Positions 7,361 through 14,554 of a stretch of 64,000 nucleotides of DNA are shown piece by piece. Each line of letters begins with the position of its first letter. Positions within the stretch are counted from its first letter, which is position 1. The stretch is from Thiomicrorhabdus sp. 6S3-12. GTDB lineage: Bacteria; Pseudomonadota; Gammaproteobacteria; Thiomicrospirales; Thiomicrospiraceae. The translations under genes were made by a program, and so were the position numbers. The stretch is taken from NCBI RefSeq assembly GCF_017571475.1, contig NZ_JAGETW010000005.1:161542-225541 (forward strand). Direction: 5' to 3'. The notes beneath the pieces were generated by a model. It did not search any database, had not been told where the DNA came from, and saw only the letters and a program-made list of their open reading frames with translations.

Positions 7361-9139
7361 ATGAGTAAGATTGTTGATATTGTTGTTCCGGACATTGGCG
7401 ATTTCGCAGAAGTAGACGTGATCGAAGTGCTGGTTTCTGCCGGCGACGAAGTTGCACAGGATGATTCATTAGTTACTCTGGAATCGGATAAGGCGACCAT
7501 GGAAATTCCGGCGCCTTTCGCCGGTAAAATCGCTTCCTTCTCGGCTGAAGTCGGCGACAAGGTTTCCGAAGGCTCTATTCTTGGCACCATGGAAATTGCC
7601 GATACCGATACGGTTTCCGCAAATGTGGAAGAGTCGGTGAAAGCGTCTGCCGCTCCGGCTAAAGAAGAAGCGGCCGCCGAAGCACAAGCGCCAAAAGCGG
7701 TTTCTGCTGACGGTATCGAAGTCGATATGCACTGCGAAGTCTTGGTTCTGGGTTCAGGACCGGGCGGTTATACCGCCGCTTTCCGTGCTGCCGACCTTGG
7801 TAAGAAAGTCGCTATGGTTGAGCGTTATGACAACATCGGTGGTGTTTGTTTGAACGTCGGTTGTATTCCGTCAAAAGCACTGCTGCATATGTCAGTAGTT
7901 CTTAACGAAACTCGCGAAATGGGGGCACACGGGATCACTTTCCAGGAACCGGAAATCGACACCAATAAAATGCGTGCTTACAAAGACTCGGTTATCGGTA
8001 AATTGACCGGCGGTCTGGCGGGTCTGGCCAAAGCACGTAAAGTTGAAGTGGTCACCGGTTACGGTAAATTCAGCTCGTCAAATACGGTAACGGTTGAAGC
8101 GGGCGACGGCACGACTAAAACCATCGCATTTGAACAGGCGATTATCGCCGCCGGTTCGCGTGTTGTTAAACTGCCGTTTATTCCGCATGACGACCCTCGT
8201 GTAATGGATTCAACCGATGCACTGGAACTGGAAGAAGTGCCGAAGCGTATGCTGGTTATCGGTGGCGGGATCATCGGTCTGGAAATGGCGCAGGTTTACG
8301 ACTCACTGGGCGCAAGCATTACCGTTGTCGAGTTGGGCGACACCATTATTCCGGGTGCCGACAAAGATATCTCCAAGCCATTGCTGAAGAAAATTCAGAA
8401 GAAATACGAGAATATCTACCTGAATTCCAAAGTCACCAATGTCGAAGCCAAAGACGAAGGGCTGGAAGTCACTTTTGAAGGCAAGAAATGTCCGGAAAAA
8501 GACACCTTCGACCGCATCCTGGTTGCAGTAGGCCGTACGCCGAACGGTAAACTGATCGATGCGGACAAAGCCGGTGTGATGGTTAACGACTGGGGCTTCA
8601 TCGAAGTCGATGAACGTCAGAAAACTAATGTCGATCACATCTACGCGATCGGTGATATCGTCGGTCAGCCGATGCTGGCGCACAAAGCGGTTCACGAAGG
8701 TAAAGTGGCTGCAGAAGTGATTGCCGGTATGCCGTCCGCCTTTACGCCTATGGGTATTCCGTCGGTTGCCTATACCGATCCTGAAGTGGCTTGGGCGGGT
8801 AAAACCGAACAGGAGCTTAAAGACGAAGGTGTTGAGTACGAGAAGGGCGCATTCCCTTGGGCGGCTTCCGGACGCAGCTTGAGTCTGGGGCGTGACGAAG
8901 GGATGACCAAAGCGTTGTTCTGCGCTAAGACTCACCGTCTGCTAGGTTGCGGTATTGTCGGCCCTAACGCCGGTGAACTGGTTGCCGAAGCGATGCTGGC
9001 CATCGAGATGGGCGCGGATATGCAAGACATCGGTCTGACTATTCACCCACACCCAACGCTAAGTGAAACGATTTGTTTCGCGGCAGAGATGGCGGAAGGG
9101 ACGATTACGGATCTGATGCCACCTAAGAAAAAGAAATAG
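7361..9139 (+). CDS. lpdA: Dihydrolipoyl dehydrogenase (E3) with its own N-terminal lipoyl domain
   Basis: A 592-residue FAD/NAD flavoprotein that reoxidises the dihydrolipoyl arm of AceF. The N-terminal 80 residues are a lipoyl domain nearly identical to that of AceF (ESDKATMEI, Lys44), joined by an Ala/Glu linker to a normal E3. The FAD motif is GSGPGGYTAA (about 131-140), the redox disulfide is Cys163/Cys168 in GGVCLNVGC, the NAD site is GGGIIGLE, and the active-site His564/Glu569 pair is in HPHPTLSE. Lipoyl-E3 fusions are known from Neisseria and some other proteobacteria. It ends in a lysine-rich tail and is followed by a terminator. Confidence 0.97.
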   Translation: MSKIVDIVVPDIGDFAEVDVIEVLVSAGDEVAQDDSLVTLESDKATMEIPAPFAGKIASFSAEVGDKVSEGSILGTMEIADTDTVSANVEESVKASAAPAKEEAAAEAQAPKAVSADGIEVDMHCEVLVLGSGPGGYTAAFRAADLGKKVAMVERYDNIGGVCLNVGCIPSKALLHMSVVLNETREMGAHGITFQEPEIDTNKMRAYKDSVIGKLTGGLAGLAKARKVEVVTGYGKFSSSNTVTVEAGDGTTKTIAFEQAIIAAGSRVVKLPFIPHDDPRVMDSTDALELEEVPKRMLVIGGGIIGLEMAQVYDSLGASITVVELGDTIIPGADKDISKPLLKKIQKKYENIYLNSKVTNVEAKDEGLEVTFEGKKCPEKDTFDRILVAVGRTPNGKLIDADKAGVMVNDWGFIEVDERQKTNVDHIYAIGDIVGQPMLAHKAVHEGKVAAEVIAGMPSAFTPMGIPSVAYTDPEVAWAGKTEQELKDEGVEYEKGAFPWAASGRSLSLGRDEGMTKALFCAKTHRLLGCGIVGPNAGELVAEAMLAIEMGADMQDIGLTIHPHPTLSETICFAAEMAEGTITDLMPPKKKK

Positions 9140-9250
9140 GGTCTAAAACACTCAACTTCTTTGTTGAAGAAATGGTCACATGCTACAGCATGCTCAACAT
9201 TTCCCCGCCTCGAATTTGAGCGTTTTACCTTCCTATTTGATAATTCTGAG

Positions 9251-9275
9251 AAACCCGCTTTATGCGGGTTTTTTT
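9251..9275 (+). terminator. Rho-independent terminator after lpdA
   Basis: AAACCCGC / GCGGGTTT stem with a four-base loop and T7. It closes the pdh genes; the base composition becomes markedly AT-rich immediately afterwards. Confidence 0.92.
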
Positions 9276-9354
9276 GTGTCTAAATGTAGTATTTATTACT
9301 TATTTTTGCTTAAATTGTTGAACGTTGGATTTTCTTATTTTCTAAGAGGATAGA

Positions 9355-10080
9355 ATGAAAAAATACATAACTGCTATATTGCAATTTATTACGCTTCTAC
9401 CTGCCCTAATCACTTCCAAATTTTTAACTGAAATAGAAAGTACATTTACGAATTCCTTGTCGTCAACCTCTAAGTCAGTTTTCAGTTCTGTGCAAAGACT
9501 TAATGACTTGCTAAACAAATCTTCAAGTGTGCTCTTGGTCTTCGAAAATAGAGCTATTAAAGTTAGATTTAAATCTAAAAACATATATTTTATTTTTTAT
9601 AAAATGGTTCTCAAAAATTTGATTATTGCTGTTACGGAGTTAATCTCTAAAAATATTAATGGTGGAACTAGTGAGCAGGTTCTAAAAAATGCGATAGTCG
9701 GGTTACTCGTTTTAAACAAAGGGAAAGAGATACTAAATTCTTATCTATCAATTGTATTAGCAGTAATTGTGTATTTTGTTTACTTGGTTATATTTCAAAA
9801 AGAGATTTCATTAGTTTTTTCATTTTTCATTATTGGGCTTTTTATTAGTTTGTATATTAACCAAAGAGCATTAACTTTTCGTATTAATAAAGGTGTCTAT
9901 GGTAATAATAAATATGAAGCTAAGGAATTGATGGCGTTTATTGAAGAGAATTTTGAAAATGATGATTTTACAGACGGTTCAGGTCATCTTTTGAAAATCT
10001 ATCCGTCTATTAAAAAAAGTAATTCTGCTAATGCAAAAGAAAGCTTGGGTTTATCTGGAGTAGGCAATAATGGATATTAG
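9355..10080 (+). CDS. Unknown membrane protein, first gene of an AT-rich pair
   Basis: A 241-residue protein I do not recognise. The N-terminus (1-20) is hydrophobic and may be a signal or anchor. Residues about 30-60 are Ser/Thr-rich. Two closely spaced transmembrane helices lie at roughly 130-168 (IVLAVIVYFVYLVIF and VFSFFIIGLFISLYI), followed by a soluble C-terminal part of about 70 residues containing YEAKELMAFIEENFEN. The coding sequence is much richer in A/T than the aceE operon before it, which suggests acquisition by transfer. The start has AGAGGATAG just upstream. It overlaps the next gene by 11 bases, so the two are translationally coupled. Confidence 0.75.
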   Translation: MKKYITAILQFITLLPALITSKFLTEIESTFTNSLSSTSKSVFSSVQRLNDLLNKSSSVLLVFENRAIKVRFKSKNIYFIFYKMVLKNLIIAVTELISKNINGGTSEQVLKNAIVGLLVLNKGKEILNSYLSIVLAVIVYFVYLVIFQKEISLVFSFFIIGLFISLYINQRALTFRINKGVYGNNKYEAKELMAFIEENFENDDFTDGSGHLLKIYPSIKKSNSANAKESLGLSGVGNNGY

Positions 10081-10432
10081 TTTATTTTTAAAGTGGGCTA
10101 CAGATTTACTTTTACTAAAAAATCCAAAGGGAACTTCTCTTGGAGTAATTTTTGGCTTTTTAGCCCATGAGTTATTTTCTAAGTTTTACAAAGACTATTT
10201 CACGATTCAGTTCAATATCTTACTTGGAGTCTTCATATTTAACCTTATCCCATATTTTAAAAATAATGGAAGAGAGTTAAGTCGTGAAGCGGAAGAAAAA
10301 TTAGACTTTATAGAAGTTGCTGTTAAGAGAGGCGGTTTATCATCAGCGCAAGCAAAGCTTCTATATATAGAAGCCGTCCAAGACTTTATAAAAGAGAAAA
10401 CTGAAAAACTGGATGAGCCTAAGAAAGAATAA
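10070..10432 (+). CDS. Unknown small membrane protein, second gene of the AT-rich pair
   Basis: A 120-residue protein overlapping the preceding gene's end in another frame. The N-terminal half is hydrophobic, with one or two membrane helices (about 19-35, SLGVIFGFLAHELFS, and 45-62, FNILLGVFIFNLIPYF). The C-terminal half is charged and helical (SREAEEKLDFIEVAVKRGG, then KLLYIEAVQDFIKEKTEK). No family was recognised. Size and tight coupling suggest a partner subunit for the upstream 2TM protein. Composition is AT-rich like its partner. A short repetitive tract and the RAYT element follow directly. Confidence 0.72.
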   Translation: MDISLFLKWATDLLLLKNPKGTSLGVIFGFLAHELFSKFYKDYFTIQFNILLGVFIFNLIPYFKNNGRELSREAEEKLDFIEVAVKRGGLSSAQAKLLYIEAVQDFIKEKTEKLDEPKKE

Positions 10433-10472
10433 TTGGAGTAATAATTGGGGTCATAATAATTGGAATAATTGG
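10428..10472. repeat. Four copies of AATAATTGG
   Basis: The nine-base word begins at 10428, 10440, 10455 and 10464. Two copies continue into GGGTCA, the same word as in the RAYT inverted repeat, so the left border of the element looks partly duplicated. Confidence 0.7.
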
Positions 10473-11257
10473 GGTCAGAGTAAAATTAAATTGTTAAACT
10501 AGGTTCATCTATTTGATTTAGGAGGGGATATGGCTCGTTTAGAACGTATTACTCCGGCTGGTGTTCCGGTTTATTTGATTCAGCGCGGCAATAATCGTCA
10601 GGTGATTTTTGCAGATGAATCGGACTTCAAAGCTTATCTCCATTGGCTCCAGGAATATTCTGAAAAGTTTTCGGTTTCTATTCATGCTTGGTGTTTAATG
10701 ACCAATCATGTACATCTTCTTTGTACTGGCGATGCTGATGATTCGATTAGCAAAATGATGCAGTCGATTGGTCGCCAGTATGTCCGTTATTTCAATCATA
10801 AGTATCAACGTACAGGCACTTTATGGGAAGGTCGTTTTCGTTCTTGTCTGGTTGATGCTGATTCCTATCTCTTTGAATTGTATCGTTATATTGAACTGAA
10901 TCCTGTTCGTGCTTCAATGGTTGAATCGCCTGATGAATATCCGTGGTCAAGCTATCGAATCAATGCACTGGGTGTTGAATCGGACTTATGTACACCGCAT
11001 GAGCGATATTTAGCTTTGGGGAATAGCGGCTACGAACGTCAGAAAAGTTATAGAGATGTTTTTCAAATTTTGACTTCGAAACCATTGATTGAGGATATTC
11101 GTCAATCGACCAATAAAGGTATGGCGATTGGTTCTGAAAAATTTAAAACTGAAATTGAACTTTTAACCGGAAGACGTGTGCATGCCAGTAAGGCAGGGCG
11201 TCCAATCGGTTGGCGTAAAGATAAAAATGAAGTTTAATTTTACTCTGACCCCAATTA
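10466..11257 (+). mobile_element. RAYT element bounded by 25-bp perfect inverted repeats
   Basis: The left end (10466-10490) and right end (11233-11257) are exact reverse complements over 25 bases, with core TTGGGGTCAGAGTAAAATT. They enclose one transposase gene, whose stop codon lies inside the right repeat. Words of the form GGGGTCAGAGTAAAATT are common around REP-associated transposases. This differs from an IS with target-site duplications; none is evident here. Confidence 0.8.
10530..11237 (+). CDS. REP-associated tyrosine transposase (RAYT, Y1/HUH family)
   Basis: A 235-residue single-strand DNA transposase of the IS200-like Y1 superfamily. The HUH motif is His60-Val-His62 in MTNHVHLL. 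The family block YVRYFNHKYQRTGTLWEGRF lies at about residues 84-103 and holds the presumed catalytic tyrosine, followed by YIELNPVRASMV and YPWSSY. The C-terminal tail GRRVHASKAGRPIGWRK is basic and may bind REP hairpins. The start has TAGGAGG seven to nine bases upstream. All motifs are intact, so it may be active. A relic of a related tail sits at 12818-12898. Confidence 0.95.
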   Translation: MARLERITPAGVPVYLIQRGNNRQVIFADESDFKAYLHWLQEYSEKFSVSIHAWCLMTNHVHLLCTGDADDSISKMMQSIGRQYVRYFNHKYQRTGTLWEGRFRSCLVDADSYLFELYRYIELNPVRASMVESPDEYPWSSYRINALGVESDLCTPHERYLALGNSGYERQKSYRDVFQILTSKPLIEDIRQSTNKGMAIGSEKFKTEIELLTGRRVHASKAGRPIGWRKDKNEV

Positions 11258-11482
11258 GAGTTTTATATTTATGAATCCAGAGAACTTAAAAAAGCTTGTT
11301 GAAGTCTCTATGCCTTATGGGAAATATATGGGGCGAGTGATTGCGGCTTTGCCGGTAAATTACCTTAATTGGTTTTCCGCCAAAGGTTTTCCTTCTGGAA
11401 ATTTAGGGAAATTGTTGGCTCTGATGCATGAGCTAGACCACAATGGTTTTTATTTAGTCCCCCGCAGGGAATTTGTCTTAGT

Positions 11483-11509
11483 AAACCAGCCTTTGTGCTG
11501 GTTTTTTTT
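11483..11509 (+). terminator. Terminator inside the extended DUF3820 copy 1 frame
   Basis: AAACCAGC / GCTGGTTT with a six-base loop and T8. Its position shows where the transcription unit of RAYT plus DUF3820 ends. Confidence 0.88.
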
Positions 11510-11513
11510 AAAT

Positions 11514-11559
11514 AATCAGGGTGGTATATGGATACGTCCCTTTTCATATAACCCTGATT
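11514..11559. repeat. Imperfect inverted repeat, possible REP-like hairpin
   Basis: AATCAGGGT and ACCCTGATT pair as outer arms, with TATATG/CATATA as inner arms and a further GGA-TACG-TCC mini-stem inside. No T-tract follows. Its closeness to a RAYT gene makes a REP-type role worth testing, but only one copy is visible in the window. Confidence 0.5.
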
Positions 11560-11667
11560 ACCAGAACCTAACAGGCTAAGTCAGTTGTTAAATTTTACTC
11601 AAGCAGCGAGTTGAGTATTCATTATAATAATCTCGTTTCAATACCCAATGATTACCGGAGGAAAAGA

Positions 11668-11706
11668 ATGATTGTTTTTAGAACCTGCCGGGTAGACTTC
11701 TCTTAA
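11668..11706 (+). CDS. Possible 12-codon leader peptide upstream of rsgA
   Basis: ATG at 11668 is preceded by a strong GGAGG site seven bases away, and the frame encodes MIVFRTCRVDFS then TAA. The last codons lie inside the left arm of the 11687-11722 hairpin, so a ribosome translating it would open that hairpin. This is the layout of a leader peptide controlling a downstream gene, here rsgA 85 bases later. No amino-acid bias explains what would be sensed. Whether it is translated is unproven. Confidence 0.45.
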   Translation: MIVFRTCRVDFS

Positions 11707-11780
11707 GATTTTTCTACCCGGCTTGAGTGCCGGGGTGTATTCGCCCCCTAAATATGATTTTGAAGCGCAGAACTATGCGC
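11687..11780 (+). promoter_or_regulatory. Three-hairpin leader of rsgA
   Basis: Stem 1, 11687-11722: GCCGGGTAGA / TCTACCCGGC, perfect 10 bp. Stem 2, 11732-11747: GGGG / CCCC. Stem 3, 11765-11780: GCGCA / TGCGC, ending directly against the AGGGG ribosome binding site of rsgA. Together they suggest translational or attenuation control of rsgA. I do not recognise the structure as a known riboswitch class. Confidence 0.5.
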
Positions 11781-11790
11781 AGGGGTTCTT

Positions 11791-12825
11791 ATGGAAACAA
11801 CATATTCTTTATCTCAGTTAGGTTGGAAAGGCTATTTTCAACATCAGTTATCATTAGACGATTTAACGCATTTCACGCCCGCGCGGGTTGCGGTTGCTGA
11901 ACGCAGCGAGTTGGTTTTACTGACTGAAAACGGGCAGCAAACTCTACTCTTAACTCCTTCTATGCCTGCAATGACGGTAGGCGATTGGTTGTTACTTGAT
12001 TCCGATAATCACTTTGTTCGCTTATTGGAGCGATCCAGCTGGCTGGCACGTAAGGCTGCTGGGCGCGACAGTTATCGCCAATTGACTGCCGCTAACATCG
12101 ATACCGCGTTTATTGTCAGTTCTTTAAACCAAGACTTTAATCTGAATCGCATCGAAAGGTATTTGGCTTTAGTTCATGAAGCGGGTATTGAGCCTGTAGT
12201 GGTATTAACCAAGCTGGATTTATGTGACTCAGCGGCCGAATACATTAATCAGGTACAAGCATTGGATTCGATGCTGATGGTGGTTACCGTGAATGCGACG
12301 GATCCAAATAGTGTTTCTCAGTTAAATCCATGGATAGGATCGGGCAATACGGTGGCCTTCATTGGTTCTTCCGGAGTGGGGAAATCCACGCTAATTAATT
12401 CTGCTTTGGGCGACGCCATTCAGCAAACATCGGCAATTCGTACAGATGATGCCAAAGGACGGCATACCACGACGTCACGAACTTTGCATCTGTTGAGCTC
12501 TGGCGGTGTGCTGTTGGATACACCGGGTATGCGGGAACTTCAGTTGGTTGACTGTGAGCAAGGGGTGAACGAAACCTTCAACGATATTATCGACTTAGCG
12601 GCACAGTGTAAGTTTTCGGATTGTCAGCATCAGAATGAGCCGGGTTGCGCGGTACGGGCCGCAGTCGATTCAGGGCAACTTGATGAACGTCGTTTGCACA
12701 ATTATCAAAAGCTGATCAAGGAACAGGCGTTTAATACCGCTACCTTGTCCGAGCGTAGGGCACAAGATAAGAGTTTTGGCAAAATGGTGAAAGCAACGAT
12801 GAAACTGAAAAAAACGAAACGGTAG
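11791..12825 (+). CDS. rsgA: Small ribosomal subunit biogenesis GTPase RsgA
   Basis: A 344-residue circularly permuted GTPase that helps mature the 30S subunit. An OB-like N-terminal domain precedes the G domain, in which G4 (TKLD, about 140-143) comes before G1 (GSSGVGKST, 192-200) and G3 (DTPGMRE, about 243-249), the hallmark permutation. The C-terminal zinc site uses Cys273, Cys278, His280 and Cys286. The C-terminal tail is very Lys-rich. AGGGG precedes the start. Its stop codon lies inside sequence that reads, in another frame, as the tail of a RAYT transposase, so the 3' boundary was shaped by that event. DUF3820 genes lie on both sides. Confidence 0.95.
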   Translation: METTYSLSQLGWKGYFQHQLSLDDLTHFTPARVAVAERSELVLLTENGQQTLLLTPSMPAMTVGDWLLLDSDNHFVRLLERSSWLARKAAGRDSYRQLTAANIDTAFIVSSLNQDFNLNRIERYLALVHEAGIEPVVVLTKLDLCDSAAEYINQVQALDSMLMVVTVNATDPNSVSQLNPWIGSGNTVAFIGSSGVGKSTLINSALGDAIQQTSAIRTDDAKGRHTTTSRTLHLLSSGGVLLDTPGMRELQLVDCEQGVNETFNDIIDLAAQCKFSDCQHQNEPGCAVRAAVDSGQLDERRLHNYQKLIKEQAFNTATLSERRAQDKSFGKMVKATMKLKKTKR

Positions 12826-12898
12826 GAGAGTGAGTGCAAAGAAGTCTGCCAGGCCAATTGGTTGGAGAAAGCCGCGTGCAGGCGATGAAAAACAGTAG
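12818..12898 (+). pseudogene. Relic of a RAYT transposase C-terminus
   Basis: Translated from 12821, this stretch gives GRRVSAKKSARPIGWRK and ends at TAG at 12896. That closely matches GRRVHASKAGRPIGWRK, the tail of the intact RAYT at 10530-11237. The rest of that gene is absent; upstream is rsgA, whose last codon and stop overlap the relic in a different frame. As with the intact RAYT, a DUF3820 gene follows shortly after. Confidence 0.8.
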
Positions 12899-12954
12899 AA
12901 TTGGTTCTGGCAGCTTTTGTTAAACCATTAAACACTTATTAAATACCCTAAATT

Positions 12955-13164
12955 ATGAATCCAGAGAATTTAAAAAAGCTTGTTGAAGTCACTATGCCTT
13001 ACGGAAAATACAAGGGGCGTATCATTGCCGATTTGCCGGGAAATTACCTTAATTGGTTTGCCAGTAAAGGCTTTCCATCTGGAAATTTAGGGCAATTATT
13101 GGCGCTAATGCATGAGCTGGATCACAACGGTTTAAAGCATCTTCTTGATCCGCTAAGAAAATAA
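12955..13164 (+). CDS. DUF3820-family protein, intact copy 2
   Basis: A 69-residue protein with the DUF3820 core MPYGKYKGR..LADLP-type motif (here MPYGKYKGRIIADLPGNYL) and LLALMHELDHNGL. It starts at the same MNPENLKKLVEV as copy 1 and has a natural short end, LLDPLRK, which shows how copy 1 should have finished. The two DNA sequences remain clearly alike across the first 175 bases. Family members have been described as quorum-sensing-regulated virulence factors in Pseudomonas, but no biochemical role is established. A terminator follows 94 bases later. Confidence 0.85.
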   Translation: MNPENLKKLVEVTMPYGKYKGRIIADLPGNYLNWFASKGFPSGNLGQLLALMHELDHNGLKHLLDPLRK

Positions 13165-13257
13165 GCATTCGATTAAAAATCAACGGAAGCAGAATCGACT
13201 GATTTTCCATTAAAATCATAAAACCTACCTGGCTGGGGTAGAGTTACTCTTTATCAT

Positions 13258-13283
13258 GCCTCGCATTGCGAGGCTTTTTTGTT
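13258..13283 (+). terminator. Rho-independent terminator after DUF3820 copy 2
   Basis: GCCTCGC / GCGAGGC with a three-base loop and T6GT6. Confidence 0.9.
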
Positions 13284-13368
13284 TTTTAAAACAATGTGTT
13301 ATAAAGGATGTGGTTGAGTTTTATTGCGTACACCAATGTCAGACTATAAACGGCATAAAGGAGGAATG

Positions 13369-14487
13369 ATGAATCCTTTAGAAATTCAAGATCGTGCGGC
13401 GGGAGCCATTATGGGCGCTTTTATCGGCGATGCGCTTGCACTGGGGCCGCATTGGTATTATGACCTGTCGCAACTGCATCGAGATTATGGGGAGTGGATA
13501 GACGATTACACGGACCCAAAACCGGGTCGATATCATGACGGTTTGAAAGCCGGTCAACAATCTCAAGCAGGGTTTATTCTGGAACTTTTGTTGCGTTCTT
13601 TGCTTGCAAACAAAGGGTACGATCAACAAGATTTTTGTCGTCGAATGGACGAGGAACTTTTTCCTCTGATTGATGGTACGCCGATCAGCGGGCCTGGAAA
13701 CTATACCAGCCAATCCATCCGCGATGCTTGGCGCAAGCGGGTGCAGCAAAAGCTGCCTTGGGGTGAAGTCGGTGGACATGCGGATACAACCGAAGCGATT
13801 GAGCGTACCCTCGCCATTGCGGTTCGTTATGCCTTTCAGCCAGACAAACTGGCCGCTGCCATCTCTGATAACACGATGCTGACGCAGAATGACGATACGA
13901 TCATTTCCATGAGCGTTGCTTTTGGCGCGGTATTAGCGCAGCTTGTTCAGGGTAACCGCTTAGATAAGGATATCTCCGCAAAATTGATGAAGTTGGTGAA
14001 AAGGGGTGAGTTGCCGTTTCACGCCGTGACGAATGATGATTTGCAACCGCCGAAGAAAGGCGATCCCGATCCGCCTCGCGCAGGCCGTTTTGCTTCTCCG
14101 GATGCGTTACTGTCACCGTCTTATATGGCGGAAGCGGCCTTTGATCCTGATATTCGAATTGATCCGCCCTGGAAAGTCTCAATCGTTTACGGCATGCCAT
14201 GCGCCATTTACCATCAACTGCCCGCGGCTTATTATCTGTCCGCTTTATTTCATAATGATTTTGAGTCTGCGGTGTTACATGCCGTAAACGGCGGCGGCCA
14301 AAATCAGGCACGTGCCATTCTGACCGGTGCACTTACGGGAGCTCAAGTGGGTTTGAGTGGTATCCCTAAGCGGTTTCTTGAAGGGCTCGACAATGCAGAA
14401 GAGCTGATGACATTGGCTGAAAGCCTGGCTTCTCATATTGACTTAGCTAAGCTTCTGAATCAAACCGGCCTGGCTTGCTTAGTTTGA
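13369..14487 (+). CDS. ADP-ribosylglycohydrolase-family protein
   Basis: About 372 residues, all-alpha, of the DraG/ARH family, which removes ADP-ribose from proteins or nucleic acids using two Mg ions. The first metal region is GAIMGAFIGDALALGPHWYYD close to the N-terminus; NDDTIISM (the usual D-D-T metal triad) lies in the middle; and NGGGQNQARAILTGALTGA is near the end, where the family often has GGDTDT. That last motif here reads GGGQNQ, so one metal-ligand Asp pair may be changed. The start follows AAAGGAGG; ATG at 13369 gives better spacing than 13366. A longer frame from TTG 13324 is less likely. The true substrate is unknown. Confidence 0.85.
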   Translation: MNPLEIQDRAAGAIMGAFIGDALALGPHWYYDLSQLHRDYGEWIDDYTDPKPGRYHDGLKAGQQSQAGFILELLLRSLLANKGYDQQDFCRRMDEELFPLIDGTPISGPGNYTSQSIRDAWRKRVQQKLPWGEVGGHADTTEAIERTLAIAVRYAFQPDKLAAAISDNTMLTQNDDTIISMSVAFGAVLAQLVQGNRLDKDISAKLMKLVKRGELPFHAVTNDDLQPPKKGDPDPPRAGRFASPDALLSPSYMAEAAFDPDIRIDPPWKVSIVYGMPCAIYHQLPAAYYLSALFHNDFESAVLHAVNGGGQNQARAILTGALTGAQVGLSGIPKRFLEGLDNAEELMTLAESLASHIDLAKLLNQTGLACLV

Positions 14488-14525
14488 AGCAATGAGGGTC
14501 AGACTTGATTGTTTTAGAATGATTT

Positions 14526-14551
14526 AAGCCTGCAAATGCAGGCTTTTTTGT
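14526..14551 (+). terminator. Rho-independent terminator of the ADP-ribosylglycohydrolase gene
   Basis: AAGCCTGC / GCAGGCTT stem with a four-base loop and T6GT4 on the plus strand. The facing helicase gene ends just beyond it. Confidence 0.88.
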
Positions 14552-14554
14552 TTT

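Larger units (their letters stand above)
11271..11579 (+). pseudogene. DUF3820-family gene, copy 1, with aberrant C-terminus
   Basis: Residues 1-59 match the DUF3820 protein at 12955 almost throughout (MNPENLKKLVEV, MPYGKYMGR, LPVNYLNWF, LLALMHELDHNG). After HNG the similarity stops, and the frame runs 40 more residues, reading straight through the hairpin and T-tract of a terminator at 11483-11509. The real gene therefore probably lost its proper end, and the extension is unlikely to be functional. DUF3820 is a small domain found alone or at the end of exonuclease-X-like proteins; its role is uncertain. It begins 13 bases after the right RAYT repeat. Confidence 0.7.
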
